Notes under the pieces: model-generated
Seen by the model: only the letters and a program-made list of their open reading frames with translations
The model's database searches: none
Told to the model about the DNA's origin: nothing
NCBI GenBank assembly: GCA_032334055.1
Contig: JAUOZS010000001.1
Coordinates: 3,806,001 to 3,870,000, forward strand
Direction: 5' to 3'
DNA: 64,000 nt
Origin: Selenomonadales bacterium 4137-cl
GTDB taxonomy: Bacteria > Bacillota > Negativicutes > Sporomusales > UBA7701
Translations under genes and position numbers: made by a program
Shown: piece after piece, positions 27,293 through 35,553 of the stretch
Layout: every line of letters starts with the position of its first letter
Numbering within the stretch: the first letter of the stretch is position 1

Positions 27293-28587
27293 CCGTGGGT
27301 GCCGCCGCATACCGCCGCAAAGCCAACAGGGTGCTGGCGTTCGTCTTCGCACTGTTTGCCGCCGCGGCGGCGGCCAAATACCGCTACCCGGACTCGCTGG
27401 GCGTAAGAATAGCCTTCATCGTCGCCGAAGCCGCCCTGGTCGGCGGTATCGCCGACTGGTTCGCCGTCACCGCCCTCTTCCGGCGGCCGCTCGGCTTTCC
27501 CTGGCACACCGCCCTCATCCCCAAAAGCCGCGACAAAATCGTCGCCGCCATCGCCGGGGCGGTCCAGAACGAACTGCTCAGCAAAGAATCGATCAAAAAC
27601 CGCCTGGCCGGCGTCAGGCTGGTGGACGTCATCGTCGGCTGGCTGGAAGAAGGCGACCGTCAGGCGCTGCTGCCTTCCCTGGCCGCCCGTTACGCCCAGT
27701 CGGCCTGGGCCGGCCTCGACATCCCCGCCGTCGCCCGCTACGGGCAGAAATGGCTCAAGGCCCTTATCCACGAAGCCGATCTTGCCGCCCACAGCCGCCA
27801 GGGGCTTGCGTGGCTGCTGGCCAGCGGCCGGGCCGACAGGATCACCGAACAGCTTTTGGCCGAAATCACCGCCGCGGCGGCCAGGGACAGCACCCGCCTT
27901 GCCATTGAGCGCCACCTCGACCAATACTCGCGGACCGCGGCCCGCAGCTGGTGGCAAAAGCTTGTCCTCAGCCTGGCCGAGGCCACCGACACGCTCAACA
28001 CCGCCGAAGCCGCCGCCGTTCTACACGCCGAACTTCTGCATCTGCTTCGGGACCTCGCCGCCGCCGACCACCCGGTCCGCGCCTGGGTGCGGACCAGGCT
28101 GGCGGCAGCCGCCGAGCGCCTGGATGGCGACCCGGCCTGGGCGGCGGGCCTCGATACCTGGAGGAAAGGACTGGCCGGCCGCCTGAGGCTCGAAGAATCG
28201 CTGGCCGCCTTAGCGGCCCTGGCGGTCCGCAACGCCCCTTCCGACTGGCCGTCCGCGTGGGCGGCCCGCCAGGCCGAAAAACTGTGGGCCGCCTTCAAGG
28301 CTGATTCCGCCATGCGCGACTGGGTCGAAGAACAGCTTCAGGCCGCCCTCAACCGCTTCATCGACAGCGAGCACGGCCTGGTCGCCACCGTTGTAAAAGA
28401 CGCGCTCATCCGCCTCAGCGACGAAGACCTCAACACGTTCATCGAGGACAAAGCCGGCGAAGACCTGGCCTGGATACGCATCAATGGCTCGGTGGTCGGC
28501 GGCGTTGTCGGCCTGCTGCTCTTCCTCTTCTTGCATTATTTATACGATCCGTACATTGTACCTATGTTTCACGCGGTACTAAGATAA
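27286..28587 (+). CDS. DUF445 family membrane protein, second of a pair
   Basis: 433 residues from a GTG inside the end of the preceding gene. Repeats the pattern of its neighbour: N-terminal membrane segment, GGIADWFAVTALFRRPLGFP, a Lys/Glu/Ala-rich helical body and a terminal INGSVVGGVVGLLLFLF anchor. The two proteins are paralogues from a tandem duplication but now clearly diverged. Function unknown. Confidence 0.85.
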   Translation: MVAVGAAAYRRKANRVLAFVFALFAAAAAAKYRYPDSLGVRIAFIVAEAALVGGIADWFAVTALFRRPLGFPWHTALIPKSRDKIVAAIAGAVQNELLSKESIKNRLAGVRLVDVIVGWLEEGDRQALLPSLAARYAQSAWAGLDIPAVARYGQKWLKALIHEADLAAHSRQGLAWLLASGRADRITEQLLAEITAAAARDSTRLAIERHLDQYSRTAARSWWQKLVLSLAEATDTLNTAEAAAVLHAELLHLLRDLAAADHPVRAWVRTRLAAAAERLDGDPAWAAGLDTWRKGLAGRLRLEESLAALAALAVRNAPSDWPSAWAARQAEKLWAAFKADSAMRDWVEEQLQAALNRFIDSEHGLVATVVKDALIRLSDEDLNTFIEDKAGEDLAWIRINGSVVGGVVGLLLFLFLHYLYDPYIVPMFHAVLR

Positions 28588-28641
28588 GAGGCGTCCAGAA
28601 AGCTCCGGGATCAACGCGGCAGATGGGCTCCCTGGCGGTTT

Positions 28642-28977
28642 TCAGGAGCCGATGTACACCGGCGTTCCCACCGTCACCATCCCCGCAAGCTCCAGCACAT
28701 CCCGGTTATACATCCGGATGCAGCCGCGCGACACATAGCCGCCGATCGAGGCGGGGTTGTTGGTGCCGTGGATGCCGTAGCGGGGGATGCTCAGACCGAG
28801 CCACATCGCCCCGAAAGGACCGCCGGGGTTGGGCCGCTTTACCACGATGGTGTAAGAACCCGGCGGCGTCTGGTGGCCGGGACGCCCCACCCCCACGGGA
28901 TAAGTCCCGACCAGGCGGCCGTTGCCGATCAGGGAAAGGGTGCGGGTGGACAGCGAAATGCGGATGGCGTAAGTCAT
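28642..28977 (-). CDS. Minimal L,D-transpeptidase (YkuD domain)
   Basis: 111 residues that are almost only the YkuD catalytic domain. The active-site pattern is complete: HGTN followed by SRGCIRM, with the catalytic Cys in GCIRM. Members cross-link peptidoglycan or attach proteins to it. The start at 28977 has GAGGTG 7 bases upstream. No signal peptide, LysM or other wall-binding domain is visible, which is unusual for an exported enzyme, so its route to the wall is unclear. It is convergent with the DUF445 genes. Confidence 0.85.
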   Translation of the reverse strand: MTYAIRISLSTRTLSLIGNGRLVGTYPVGVGRPGHQTPPGSYTIVVKRPNPGGPFGAMWLGLSIPRYGIHGTNNPASIGGYVSRGCIRMYNRDVLELAGMVTVGTPVYIGS

Positions 28978-29015
28978 AAAATCACCTCGCTCCATCATAT
29001 GCCTGAGACAAAGAG

Positions 29016-29063
29016 AAAGCCCCGCGTGTTACGCCCGCATGAGCGGGCAACATACGGGGCTTT
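29016..29063 (-). terminator. Terminator after the first ArsB/NhaD-type gene
   Basis: Hairpin AAAGCCCCG...CGGGGCTTT with an inner GCCCGC/GCGGGC stem; on the - strand it is followed by CTCTTTGTCTC. Lies between the transporter gene and the L,D-transpeptidase gene. Confidence 0.7.
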
Positions 29064-29114
29064 CCGGCTAACCGGGAACTTCGGCCGCAAAAAGCAGCCC
29101 TTGAGGATGAGCAA

Positions 29115-30404
29115 TCAAATCAGATACCGCAAATACACATACACCGTCGACATTGCCACCGTCAGCAGCATGACCGGAAAAGCCACCTTGAAGAACCCCC
29201 CGAAGGAGATATTGTAGCCCTCCTGCGCCGCCAGGCCCACGACGATGATGTTCGCGCTCGCGCCCACGATCGTGCCATTGCCGCCCAGGCAGGCGCCGAG
29301 AGCCAGGCTCCACCACAGCGGTTCGAGGTTGGTGATCCCCAAAGCTCCCATATCTTTGATCAGCGGAATCATCGTCGCCACGAAGGGGATGTTGTCCACG
29401 AACGCCGACGCGATGGCGCTCAGCCACAGGATAAGCATCGAGGTGGCCGTGATGTTGCCGGCCGTCAGCTTCATCGCCTCCTGGGCCAGCCACTTGATCA
29501 CGCCCGTTTCCACCAGGCCCCCGACCAGCACGAACAACCCCACGAAGAAGAACAGCGCCACCCACTCCACCTTGTGGAAGATATGCTCCAGCCCATGCTC
29601 CGACTGTTTCGCGGCCAGCAGCAGCAGGATGCTCGCCCCGAACAGCGCGGCCGTCGCCGATTCCAGATGGAAAAACTGATGGGTTGCGAAAAGGAAAATC
29701 GTAAGCGCGAGCACCGCCAGGCACGTCTTGAGCAGCTTGATATTGGTAAGTTGCTTGGTCTCGTCGAGCTGCATTATCTTTTCCCGCAGCTCGTCGGTGG
29801 TCTTGAGCCGCCCGCGGTAAACCCAGGCCAGGATGGCGGTGACGATAAAGTGCGTCAGGAAAGAGAACGCCGCCAGATTATCGATGAAAGCCATAAAGGT
29901 CAGCTCCTTGACCGCGCTGCCGATCATGATGTTCGGCGGGTCGCCGATCAGGGTTGCCGTGCCGCCGATGTTGGAGGCGATTATCTGGGTTATGAGGAAA
30001 GGCAGGGGAGATACCTCAAGCTGGCGGGTGATACTGATCGTCACCGGCACCGTCAGCAGCACGGTGGTGACGTTGTCCAGCAGCGCCGAGCACACCGCCG
30101 TCAATGTCGCCAGAGCATAGAATAGTTTCACCGGGTCGCCGCCCACCTTCTTGGCCGTCCAGATGGCCAGATAGCGGAACAAGCCGGTCTCGCCGGTCAC
30201 GCCGACGATGATCATCATCCCTACCAGCAGGCCGATAGTGTTGAAATCGATGTGGTGGATGGCCTGCTCCTGGCTGAGGATACCGAAGACGACCATCAGC
30301 ATGCCGCCCACCATGGCGAGGACGGTGCGGTGGATCTTCTCCGAGATGATCAGCGCATACACGATAATGAACACGGTAACGGCAAAAACAACCTGTGTAC
30401 TCAT
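29115..30404 (-). CDS. ArsB/NhaD-type ion transporter, tandem copy A
   Basis: 429 residues with about 11-12 membrane spans, ion-transporter superfamily (CitMHS/NhaD/ArsB). Conserved blocks include HHIDFNTIGLLVGMMIIVG, GGTATLIGDPPNIMIGSAV and the C-terminal SAFVDNIPFVATMIPL. The substrate cannot be fixed from sequence: Na+/H+ exchange, arsenite or a dicarboxylate are all possible. The start at 30404 has GGGGAGG 6 bases upstream. Two further copies follow upstream on the same strand, each with its own ribosome site and terminator. Confidence 0.85.
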   Translation of the reverse strand: MSTQVVFAVTVFIIVYALIISEKIHRTVLAMVGGMLMVVFGILSQEQAIHHIDFNTIGLLVGMMIIVGVTGETGLFRYLAIWTAKKVGGDPVKLFYALATLTAVCSALLDNVTTVLLTVPVTISITRQLEVSPLPFLITQIIASNIGGTATLIGDPPNIMIGSAVKELTFMAFIDNLAAFSFLTHFIVTAILAWVYRGRLKTTDELREKIMQLDETKQLTNIKLLKTCLAVLALTIFLFATHQFFHLESATAALFGASILLLLAAKQSEHGLEHIFHKVEWVALFFFVGLFVLVGGLVETGVIKWLAQEAMKLTAGNITATSMLILWLSAIASAFVDNIPFVATMIPLIKDMGALGITNLEPLWWSLALGACLGGNGTIVGASANIIVVGLAAQEGYNISFGGFFKVAFPVMLLTVAMSTVYVYLRYLI

Positions 30405-30450
30405 CTCCAACCTCCCCAAAAATTAATGTGCCGCAGCTCAAAAAAGACAA

Positions 30451-30478
30451 GGAGGAGACCTTGGTGACAGTCTCCTCC
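30451..30478 (-). terminator. Terminator between transporter copies B and A
   Basis: GGAGGAGAC/GTCTCCTCC hairpin; on the - strand it is followed by TTGTCTTTTTT. Nearly the same hairpin lies between copies C and B, so the duplicated unit included its terminator. Confidence 0.8.
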
Positions 30479-30520
30479 CGAGCGCCTTATCCTATGCATT
30501 TGCTTTAGCGGGCTTTTCTG

Positions 30521-31810
30521 TTACAGCAGGTAACGCAGGTACACATATACCGTCGAAATGACGATCGTCAGCAACATGACCGGGAAAGCGACCTTGAAAA
30601 AGCCCTTGAAGGAGATGTTGTAGCCTTCCTGGGCCGCCAGGCCGGCGACGATGATGTTCGCGCTCGCGCCGATGATCGTGCCGTTGCCGCCCAGGCACGC
30701 GCCGAGAGCCAGGCTCCACCACAGCGGCTCGAGGTTGGTAATCCCCATCGCCCCCATATCCTTGATCAGCGGGATCATCGTCGCCACGAAGGGGATGTTG
30801 TCCACGAACGCCGACGCGATGGCGCTCAGCCACAGGATAAGCATCGAGGTGGCCGTGATGTTGCCGGCCGTCAGCTTGATCGCCTCCTGGGCCAGCCACT
30901 TGATCACGCCCGTTTCCACCAGGCCGCCGACCAGCACGAACAGGCCCACGAAGAAGAACAGCGCCACCCACTCCACCTTGTGGAAAATATGCTCCAGCCC
31001 GTGTTCCGACTGTTTCGCGGTCAGCAGCAACAGGATGCTCGCCCCGAACAGCGCGACCGTCGCCGACTCCAGGTGGAAAAGCTGGTGAGTCGTGAAGAGG
31101 AAGATCGTGAGCGCGAGCACCGCCAGGCAGGTCTTGAGCAGCTTAATATTGGTAAGCTGCTTGGTCTCGTCGAGATGCATTATCTTTTCCCGCAGTTCGT
31201 CGGTGGTTACGAGCTTTTTGCGGTAAAACCACGCCAGAAGGGCGATGACGATAAAATGCATAAAGAAGGCAATCAGAAACAGATTGTTGATGAAGGCCAT
31301 GAAAGACAGTTCTTTGACCGCGCTGCCGATCATGATATTCGGCGGGTCGCCGATCAGGGTAGCGGTGCCGCCGACATTGGAAGCGATGATCTGGGCTACG
31401 AGATAAGGAATGGGCGGAACCTCGAGCTGACGGGTAATGCTGATCGTCACCGGCACCGTCAACAGTACGGTGGTCACGTTGTCCAGCAACGCCGAACACA
31501 CCGCGGTGAGCGTACCGAGGGCGATGAAAAGCTTCACCGGATCGCCGCCCACCTTCTTGGCCGACCAGATGGCCAGATAGCGGAACAAGCCGGTCTCGGC
31601 GGTCACGCCGACGATGATCATCATCCCTACCAGCAGGCCGATGGTATTGAAATCGATGTGATGGATGGCTTGCTCCTGGCTGAGGATACCGAAGACGACC
31701 ATTAACATGCCGCCCACCATGGCGAGGACGGTGCGGTGGATCTTCTCCGAGATAATCAGGGCATACACAGTGATGAAGACCGCTACTGCGAAGATTACCT
31801 GTTTGTCCAT
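30521..31810 (-). CDS. ArsB/NhaD-type ion transporter, tandem copy B
   Basis: 429 residues, roughly 90 percent identical by eye to copy A, with long DNA stretches unchanged in the 3' half. Has the same blocks (GGTATLIGDPPNIMIGSAV, SAFVDNIPFVATMIPL). The start at 31810 gives MDKQVIFAV and has GGAGG 7 bases upstream; the longer frame to 31852 lacks support. Confidence 0.85.
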   Translation of the reverse strand: MDKQVIFAVAVFITVYALIISEKIHRTVLAMVGGMLMVVFGILSQEQAIHHIDFNTIGLLVGMMIIVGVTAETGLFRYLAIWSAKKVGGDPVKLFIALGTLTAVCSALLDNVTTVLLTVPVTISITRQLEVPPIPYLVAQIIASNVGGTATLIGDPPNIMIGSAVKELSFMAFINNLFLIAFFMHFIVIALLAWFYRKKLVTTDELREKIMHLDETKQLTNIKLLKTCLAVLALTIFLFTTHQLFHLESATVALFGASILLLLTAKQSEHGLEHIFHKVEWVALFFFVGLFVLVGGLVETGVIKWLAQEAIKLTAGNITATSMLILWLSAIASAFVDNIPFVATMIPLIKDMGAMGITNLEPLWWSLALGACLGGNGTIIGASANIIVAGLAAQEGYNISFKGFFKVAFPVMLLTIVISTVYVYLRYLL

Positions 31811-31859
31811 TAACATACCTCCGACATAAATTTCAGAAACGCATATCGACAAACAGAAA

Positions 31860-31887
31860 GGAGGGGACCTTGGTGACAGTCTCCTCC
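31860..31887 (-). terminator. Terminator between transporter copies C and B
   Basis: GGAGGGGAC/GTCTCCTCC hairpin with the identical loop CTTGGTGACA seen at 30451-30478; on the - strand it is followed by a T-rich TTTCTGTTTG. Confidence 0.75.
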
Positions 31888-31961
31888 CAAAACCCGGCCA
31901 TATGCGCTTAGAATCAATTTTAACCTATTTTCCGGTGCCAGGCAAGTAGGGCCCGGCCAAA

Positions 31962-33251
31962 CTAGATCAAATAACGCAAGTATACATACACCGTACAAAT
32001 CGAGATCGACAACAGCATGAGCGGGAAAGCGATCTTGAAGAAGCCCTTGAAGGTGATGTTGTAACCCTCCTGGGCCGCCAGCCCGGCGACGATGATGTTA
32101 GCGCTCGCGCCGATGATCGTGCCGTTGCCGCCCAGGCAGGCGCCGAGAGCCAAGCTCCACCACAGCGGCTCGAGATTGGTGACCCCCATCGTGCCCATAT
32201 CCTTGATCAGCGGGATCATCGTCGCCACAAAGGGGATATTGTCCACGAACGCCGACGCGATGGCACTCAGCCACAGGATAAGCATCGATGTGGCGGTAAG
32301 GTTGCCGGCCGTCAGCTTCACGGCCTCCTGGGCCAGCCATTTGATGACGCCGGTATCCACCAGTCCGCCGACCACCACGAACAGCCCCACGAAGAAGAAC
32401 AGGGCCACCCACTCCACCTTGTGGAAGACATGCTCCAGGCCGTGCTCAGTATGCTTGGCGGTCAAAATCAGCAGCAGGCTGGCGCCGCTGAGGGCGGCGG
32501 TGGCGGAATCGAGATGGAACATCTGATGAGTCGTAAAGAGGAAAATCGTGAACGCCAGCACGAACAGACAGGTCTTAAGCAGGGGGATATTGGTAAGCTG
32601 CTTGGTTTCGTCCAGTTCGCGGATCTTCGCCCGCAGCTCGTCGGTAGTCTGGAGCTTGCTCCGGTAAATGCGCGACATAATGAATATCGTGATAAAGTGG
32701 ATAAAGAAAGCGATAATAAACAAGTTCTGGACGAAGGCCATGAACGTCAGCTCTTTGACGGCGCTGCCGATCATGATATTGGGCGGATCGCCGATCAGGG
32801 TGGCCGTGCCGCCGATGTTCGAAGCGATAATCTGGGCGATCAGGAACGGCATCGGCGAAATATTCAGCTGGCGGGTGATGCTGATGGTAACAGGCACGGT
32901 CAGCAGCACGGTCGTTACATTGTCGAGGAAAGCCGAGCAAACGGCGGTCAGTGTGGCGAGGGCGTAAAAAAGCTTTACAGGGTCCCCGTCCACCTTCTTG
33001 GCCGACCAGATGGCCAGATAGCGGAATAGGCCGGTCTCGGCGGTAATGCCGACAATTATCATCATCCCGACAAGAAGGCCGATGGTATTGAAATCGATGT
33101 GATGGATAGCCCGCTCCTGGGATATAACTCCGGAAAGGATGAGCGCCATCCCGCCCGCCATGGCCAGGATGGTGCGGTGCATTTTTTCGCTGATAATCAG
33201 AGCATACACCAGGAGAAAGATGGAAACCGCGATGATTACCTGTTTGTCCAA
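31962..33251 (-). CDS. ArsB/NhaD-type ion transporter, tandem copy C
   Basis: 429 residues, the most diverged of the three paralogues but co-linear throughout. A TTG start at 33251 is proposed: GGAAGGAG lies 8 bases upstream and the protein then begins DKQVIIAV, exactly matching copy B. The membrane-topology motifs are intact, so all three copies look functional. Differences concentrate in residues 165-260, the likely loop and half-repeat junction. Confidence 0.82.
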   Translation of the reverse strand: MDKQVIIAVSIFLLVYALIISEKMHRTILAMAGGMALILSGVISQERAIHHIDFNTIGLLVGMMIIVGITAETGLFRYLAIWSAKKVDGDPVKLFYALATLTAVCSAFLDNVTTVLLTVPVTISITRQLNISPMPFLIAQIIASNIGGTATLIGDPPNIMIGSAVKELTFMAFVQNLFIIAFFIHFITIFIMSRIYRSKLQTTDELRAKIRELDETKQLTNIPLLKTCLFVLAFTIFLFTTHQMFHLDSATAALSGASLLLILTAKHTEHGLEHVFHKVEWVALFFFVGLFVVVGGLVDTGVIKWLAQEAVKLTAGNLTATSMLILWLSAIASAFVDNIPFVATMIPLIKDMGTMGVTNLEPLWWSLALGACLGGNGTIIGASANIIVAGLAAQEGYNITFKGFFKIAFPLMLLSISICTVYVYLRYLI

Positions 33252-33313
33252 GACAAAGACTCCTTCCAAAGTGTTCTTGGTAATTCGCCGTTAAGCGCAA
33301 CGCGGCCCGTAGG

Positions 33314-33364
33314 GCAAAAAAAAGCAAAGCTGTGGGAAACCTACCCTGCAGGCCCCTCCCAGCT
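33314..33364 (-). terminator. Terminator of the PIN-PhoH gene
   Basis: AGCTGGGA...TCCCACAGCT hairpin (33328-33364), followed on the - strand by TTGCTTTTTTTT. Confidence 0.8.
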
Positions 33365-33458
33365 CCGCGGCAATAAGCACTTCAAATATTATTTTAATCC
33401 ATCGTTTGCTAATTAGCAAGAATAAAGCGCTACAATTCGGGCAATAAAGATAATTTTG

Positions 33459-34844
33459 TCACAAGCGCAGCGCCGCCTCGGCGGCAAGGGGGGAACGCTC
33501 GCACTCGTCGTACTGCAGCGTCACCTGGAAGCAAAGCTTCGAGCCTCGCATCTTCTCGCTCGCGTAGCTCAGACCGTTCGAGCGGCTGTCAAGGAACGGA
33601 TTGTCGATCTGCTCCGGGTCGCCCAGAAGAACGATCTTCGTGCCCAGCCCCGGCCGGGTTATAACCCCTTTAGCCTGGCGCGGCGTGGCATTTTGCATCT
33701 CGTCGAGAATCATCCAGTACTTGTAGAGCGACCGCCCGCGCTGATAAGCCAGCGCCTCGGTCTGGATTATGCGCTTGTCGAACAGCATCTGAACAGTATC
33801 TTCCACCTGGGAAATTTCTTTTGACTCGGTCATCATGTGCCCTGACATGAGGGTGAACATATTATCGCGCACTCCCCGCATATACGGGCTAATTTTCTCG
33901 TTCTCCGATCCGGGTAAGAAACCGATATCCTCATCCATGGGGATATTGGGCCGGCAGATGAGCAGATGGTGATACTCGCGGGGACGGCAGTCCAGGTGCT
34001 TATAAAGGCCGACGGCGAGCGAATAAAAGGTCTTGGCCGTCCCGGCGGGGCCCTTGATGATGACGAGCGGCGCTTCTTCCGCATCCATCATCAGGCATTC
34101 CTGCATAAAAACCTGGCCGATATTGCGGGGCGTAACGCCGAACGGGTTGCGGTTGCGGTACTTCAGGTGCACCACCTTCTCCCCGTCGAAGCGTCCCAGG
34201 GCAGTGTGCCGGTCATTATCGGTGGACCTGATAAGCATGAACTGATTGGTCACGAACGTCCCCGGCCTGAGCAGGTGGTCAGACTCGTCATATTCGCCCA
34301 ACAGTGCGGGATCGATGGCGTTGCCGTCATCGAGATGGAACTTATTGATCGTATCCGAAGACGTATAGACGATCGCGCGGCCCGTATACTGATCCTCGAT
34401 CGCCGCCACCTTGTCGTTGCGGAAATCCTCCGCCTGGATATCGAGAATGACCGCCTTGACGCGCAGATTGGTATCGCGGCTGACCAGCACCGAATAGTGG
34501 CCGTTGTCCATCAGGCCCTTGCAGACCTGCAGGATGCGGTTGTCCGGCTTCGACCGGTCCCAGTGGGGCGGCAGATTTATCTCCAGGCAGTTTGTCTCGA
34601 TACGGAGCATGCCGCCCTGCTCGTTGAGCGCAACACCCTCCAGCAGGTTGCCGTGAGAGCGCAGCTCGTCGATGATGCGGCTGACTTGGCGGCTGTGGGC
34701 GCCGCGCTCGGTGGTCTCCGACTTGAACTTGTCGAGTTCTTCCAGCACCACTTCGGGGATAATCACCGTGTGCTCGCTGAAGGCAAAGATAGCTTGGGGA
34801 GAATAAAGCAAAACATTAGTATCAAGTACATAATGCTTAGTCAA
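33459..34844 (-). CDS. PIN-PhoH fusion ATPase (PhoH2/YlaK-like)
   Basis: 461 residues. The N-terminal PIN ribonuclease-like domain (LDTNVLLYSPQAIF and later acidic residues) is fused to a PhoH P-loop ATPase with Walker A KGPAGTAKTF and Walker B WMILDEMQNATPRQ. Relatives unwind and cut RNA. Begins at a TTG codon with AAGGGGGA upstream and yields MTKHYVLDTN, the standard family N-terminus. No antitoxin gene is adjacent, so a housekeeping RNA role is more likely than a toxin role. Confidence 0.9.
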   Translation of the reverse strand: MTKHYVLDTNVLLYSPQAIFAFSEHTVIIPEVVLEELDKFKSETTERGAHSRQVSRIIDELRSHGNLLEGVALNEQGGMLRIETNCLEINLPPHWDRSKPDNRILQVCKGLMDNGHYSVLVSRDTNLRVKAVILDIQAEDFRNDKVAAIEDQYTGRAIVYTSSDTINKFHLDDGNAIDPALLGEYDESDHLLRPGTFVTNQFMLIRSTDNDRHTALGRFDGEKVVHLKYRNRNPFGVTPRNIGQVFMQECLMMDAEEAPLVIIKGPAGTAKTFYSLAVGLYKHLDCRPREYHHLLICRPNIPMDEDIGFLPGSENEKISPYMRGVRDNMFTLMSGHMMTESKEISQVEDTVQMLFDKRIIQTEALAYQRGRSLYKYWMILDEMQNATPRQAKGVITRPGLGTKIVLLGDPEQIDNPFLDSRSNGLSYASEKMRGSKLCFQVTLQYDECERSPLAAEAALRL

Positions 34845-34963
34845 TGGAATCCCCCTTTTGACAAAAAGTGCTACCTGCTTTCATTATAAATGAAAACCAC
34901 AATATCTGCACTAAGTTTATGGCCTGACCACCTACATATTGGGTAGATGGTTGACGGGCCTGC

Positions 34964-34972
34964 TGCTATAAT
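34964..34972 (+). promoter_or_regulatory. Extended -10 promoter upstream of a 38-residue ORF
   Basis: TGCTATAAT is a perfect extended -10 (TGnTATAAT) 30 bp before the small ORF. No clear -35 is seen. Confidence 0.45.
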
Positions 34973-35001
34973 AATAACAGGAACCACCAGGAGGAACTGC
35001 C

Positions 35002-35118
35002 ATGGTCGAACGCCTGCTCGTCGCCGCCGTAGTGTTCTTCGCCACGGTCTGCGAAATACTCGACGTGACCAGCAAATATATCAGCGACAGATTTCATCGC
35101 AAAAGCGCGGCATTCTGA
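35002..35118 (+). CDS. Possible 38-residue single-span membrane protein
   Basis: ATG preceded by CAGGAGGA. The sequence begins MVERLLVAAVVFFATVCEIL and is followed by a charged tail ending RKSAAF, which fits one membrane segment with a basic cytoplasmic end. Good ribosome site and promoter, but no recognised family. The 126 bases between it and the dehydrogenase operon hold a short open frame without a start. Confidence 0.4.
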   Translation: MVERLLVAAVVFFATVCEILDVTSKYISDRFHRKSAAF

Positions 35119-35244
35119 AATAATATGGCATGATTTTCCGATAGCGGAAGGAAAAACCGCCGGCATTCAGATCTTCGAAACCATCGTCGACATCAGCGCA
35201 ATGGGTACCACCCTCCTGCGAAGTGCATATCTGGGGGAATAATA

Positions 35245-35553
35245 ATGCGCGTAACCAAACACCCCGTCCTGGGCGACGCCTCGCCCGGACGGCAGGTCAC
35301 AATCTGGCTCGACGGCGAGAAACTAACCGCCGTCGAAGGCGAGCCCATCGCCGCCGCCCTTCTTGCCCACGGCCGCCGCGTGTTTCGCAAAACCCCGCGT
35401 TTTCACGAGCCGCGCGGGGTTTTCTGCGGCATCGGTCGCTGCACCGACTGCATCATGACCGTCGACGGCGTCCCCAACGTGCGGACGTGCGTCACCCCCG
35501 TCCGCGACGGCATGGTCATCACCTCCAACCTTGGGGAGGCGACGACCGAATGA
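35245..35553 (+). CDS. Small [2Fe-2S] subunit of a multi-subunit amine/imino-acid dehydrogenase (HcnA / sarcosine oxidase alpha N-terminal type)
   Basis: 102 residues. The ferredoxin-like motif FCGIGRCTDCIMTVDG with a distal Cys in VRTC matches the stand-alone 2Fe-2S subunits of HcnABC, opine oxidase and D-hydroxyproline dehydrogenase. The stop overlaps the next start (ATGA). First of four overlapping genes, hence one complex. GGGGGA precedes the ATG. Confidence 0.85.
   Translation: MRVTKHPVLGDASPGRQVTIWLDGEKLTAVEGEPIAAALLAHGRRVFRKTPRFHEPRGVFCGIGRCTDCIMTVDGVPNVRTCVTPVRDGMVITSNLGEATTE

Noticed and set aside
30451..31887. Repeated GGTGACAGTCTCCTCC hairpins as a mobile repeat or conserved RNA
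   Set aside because: Both copies lie at equivalent places after duplicated genes and have T-rich tails on the coding strand, so duplicated terminators explain them.
33459..34844. PIN-PhoH protein as a toxin-antitoxin module
   Set aside because: No small partner gene overlaps its start; the length and domains match the widespread housekeeping YlaK/PhoH2 group.
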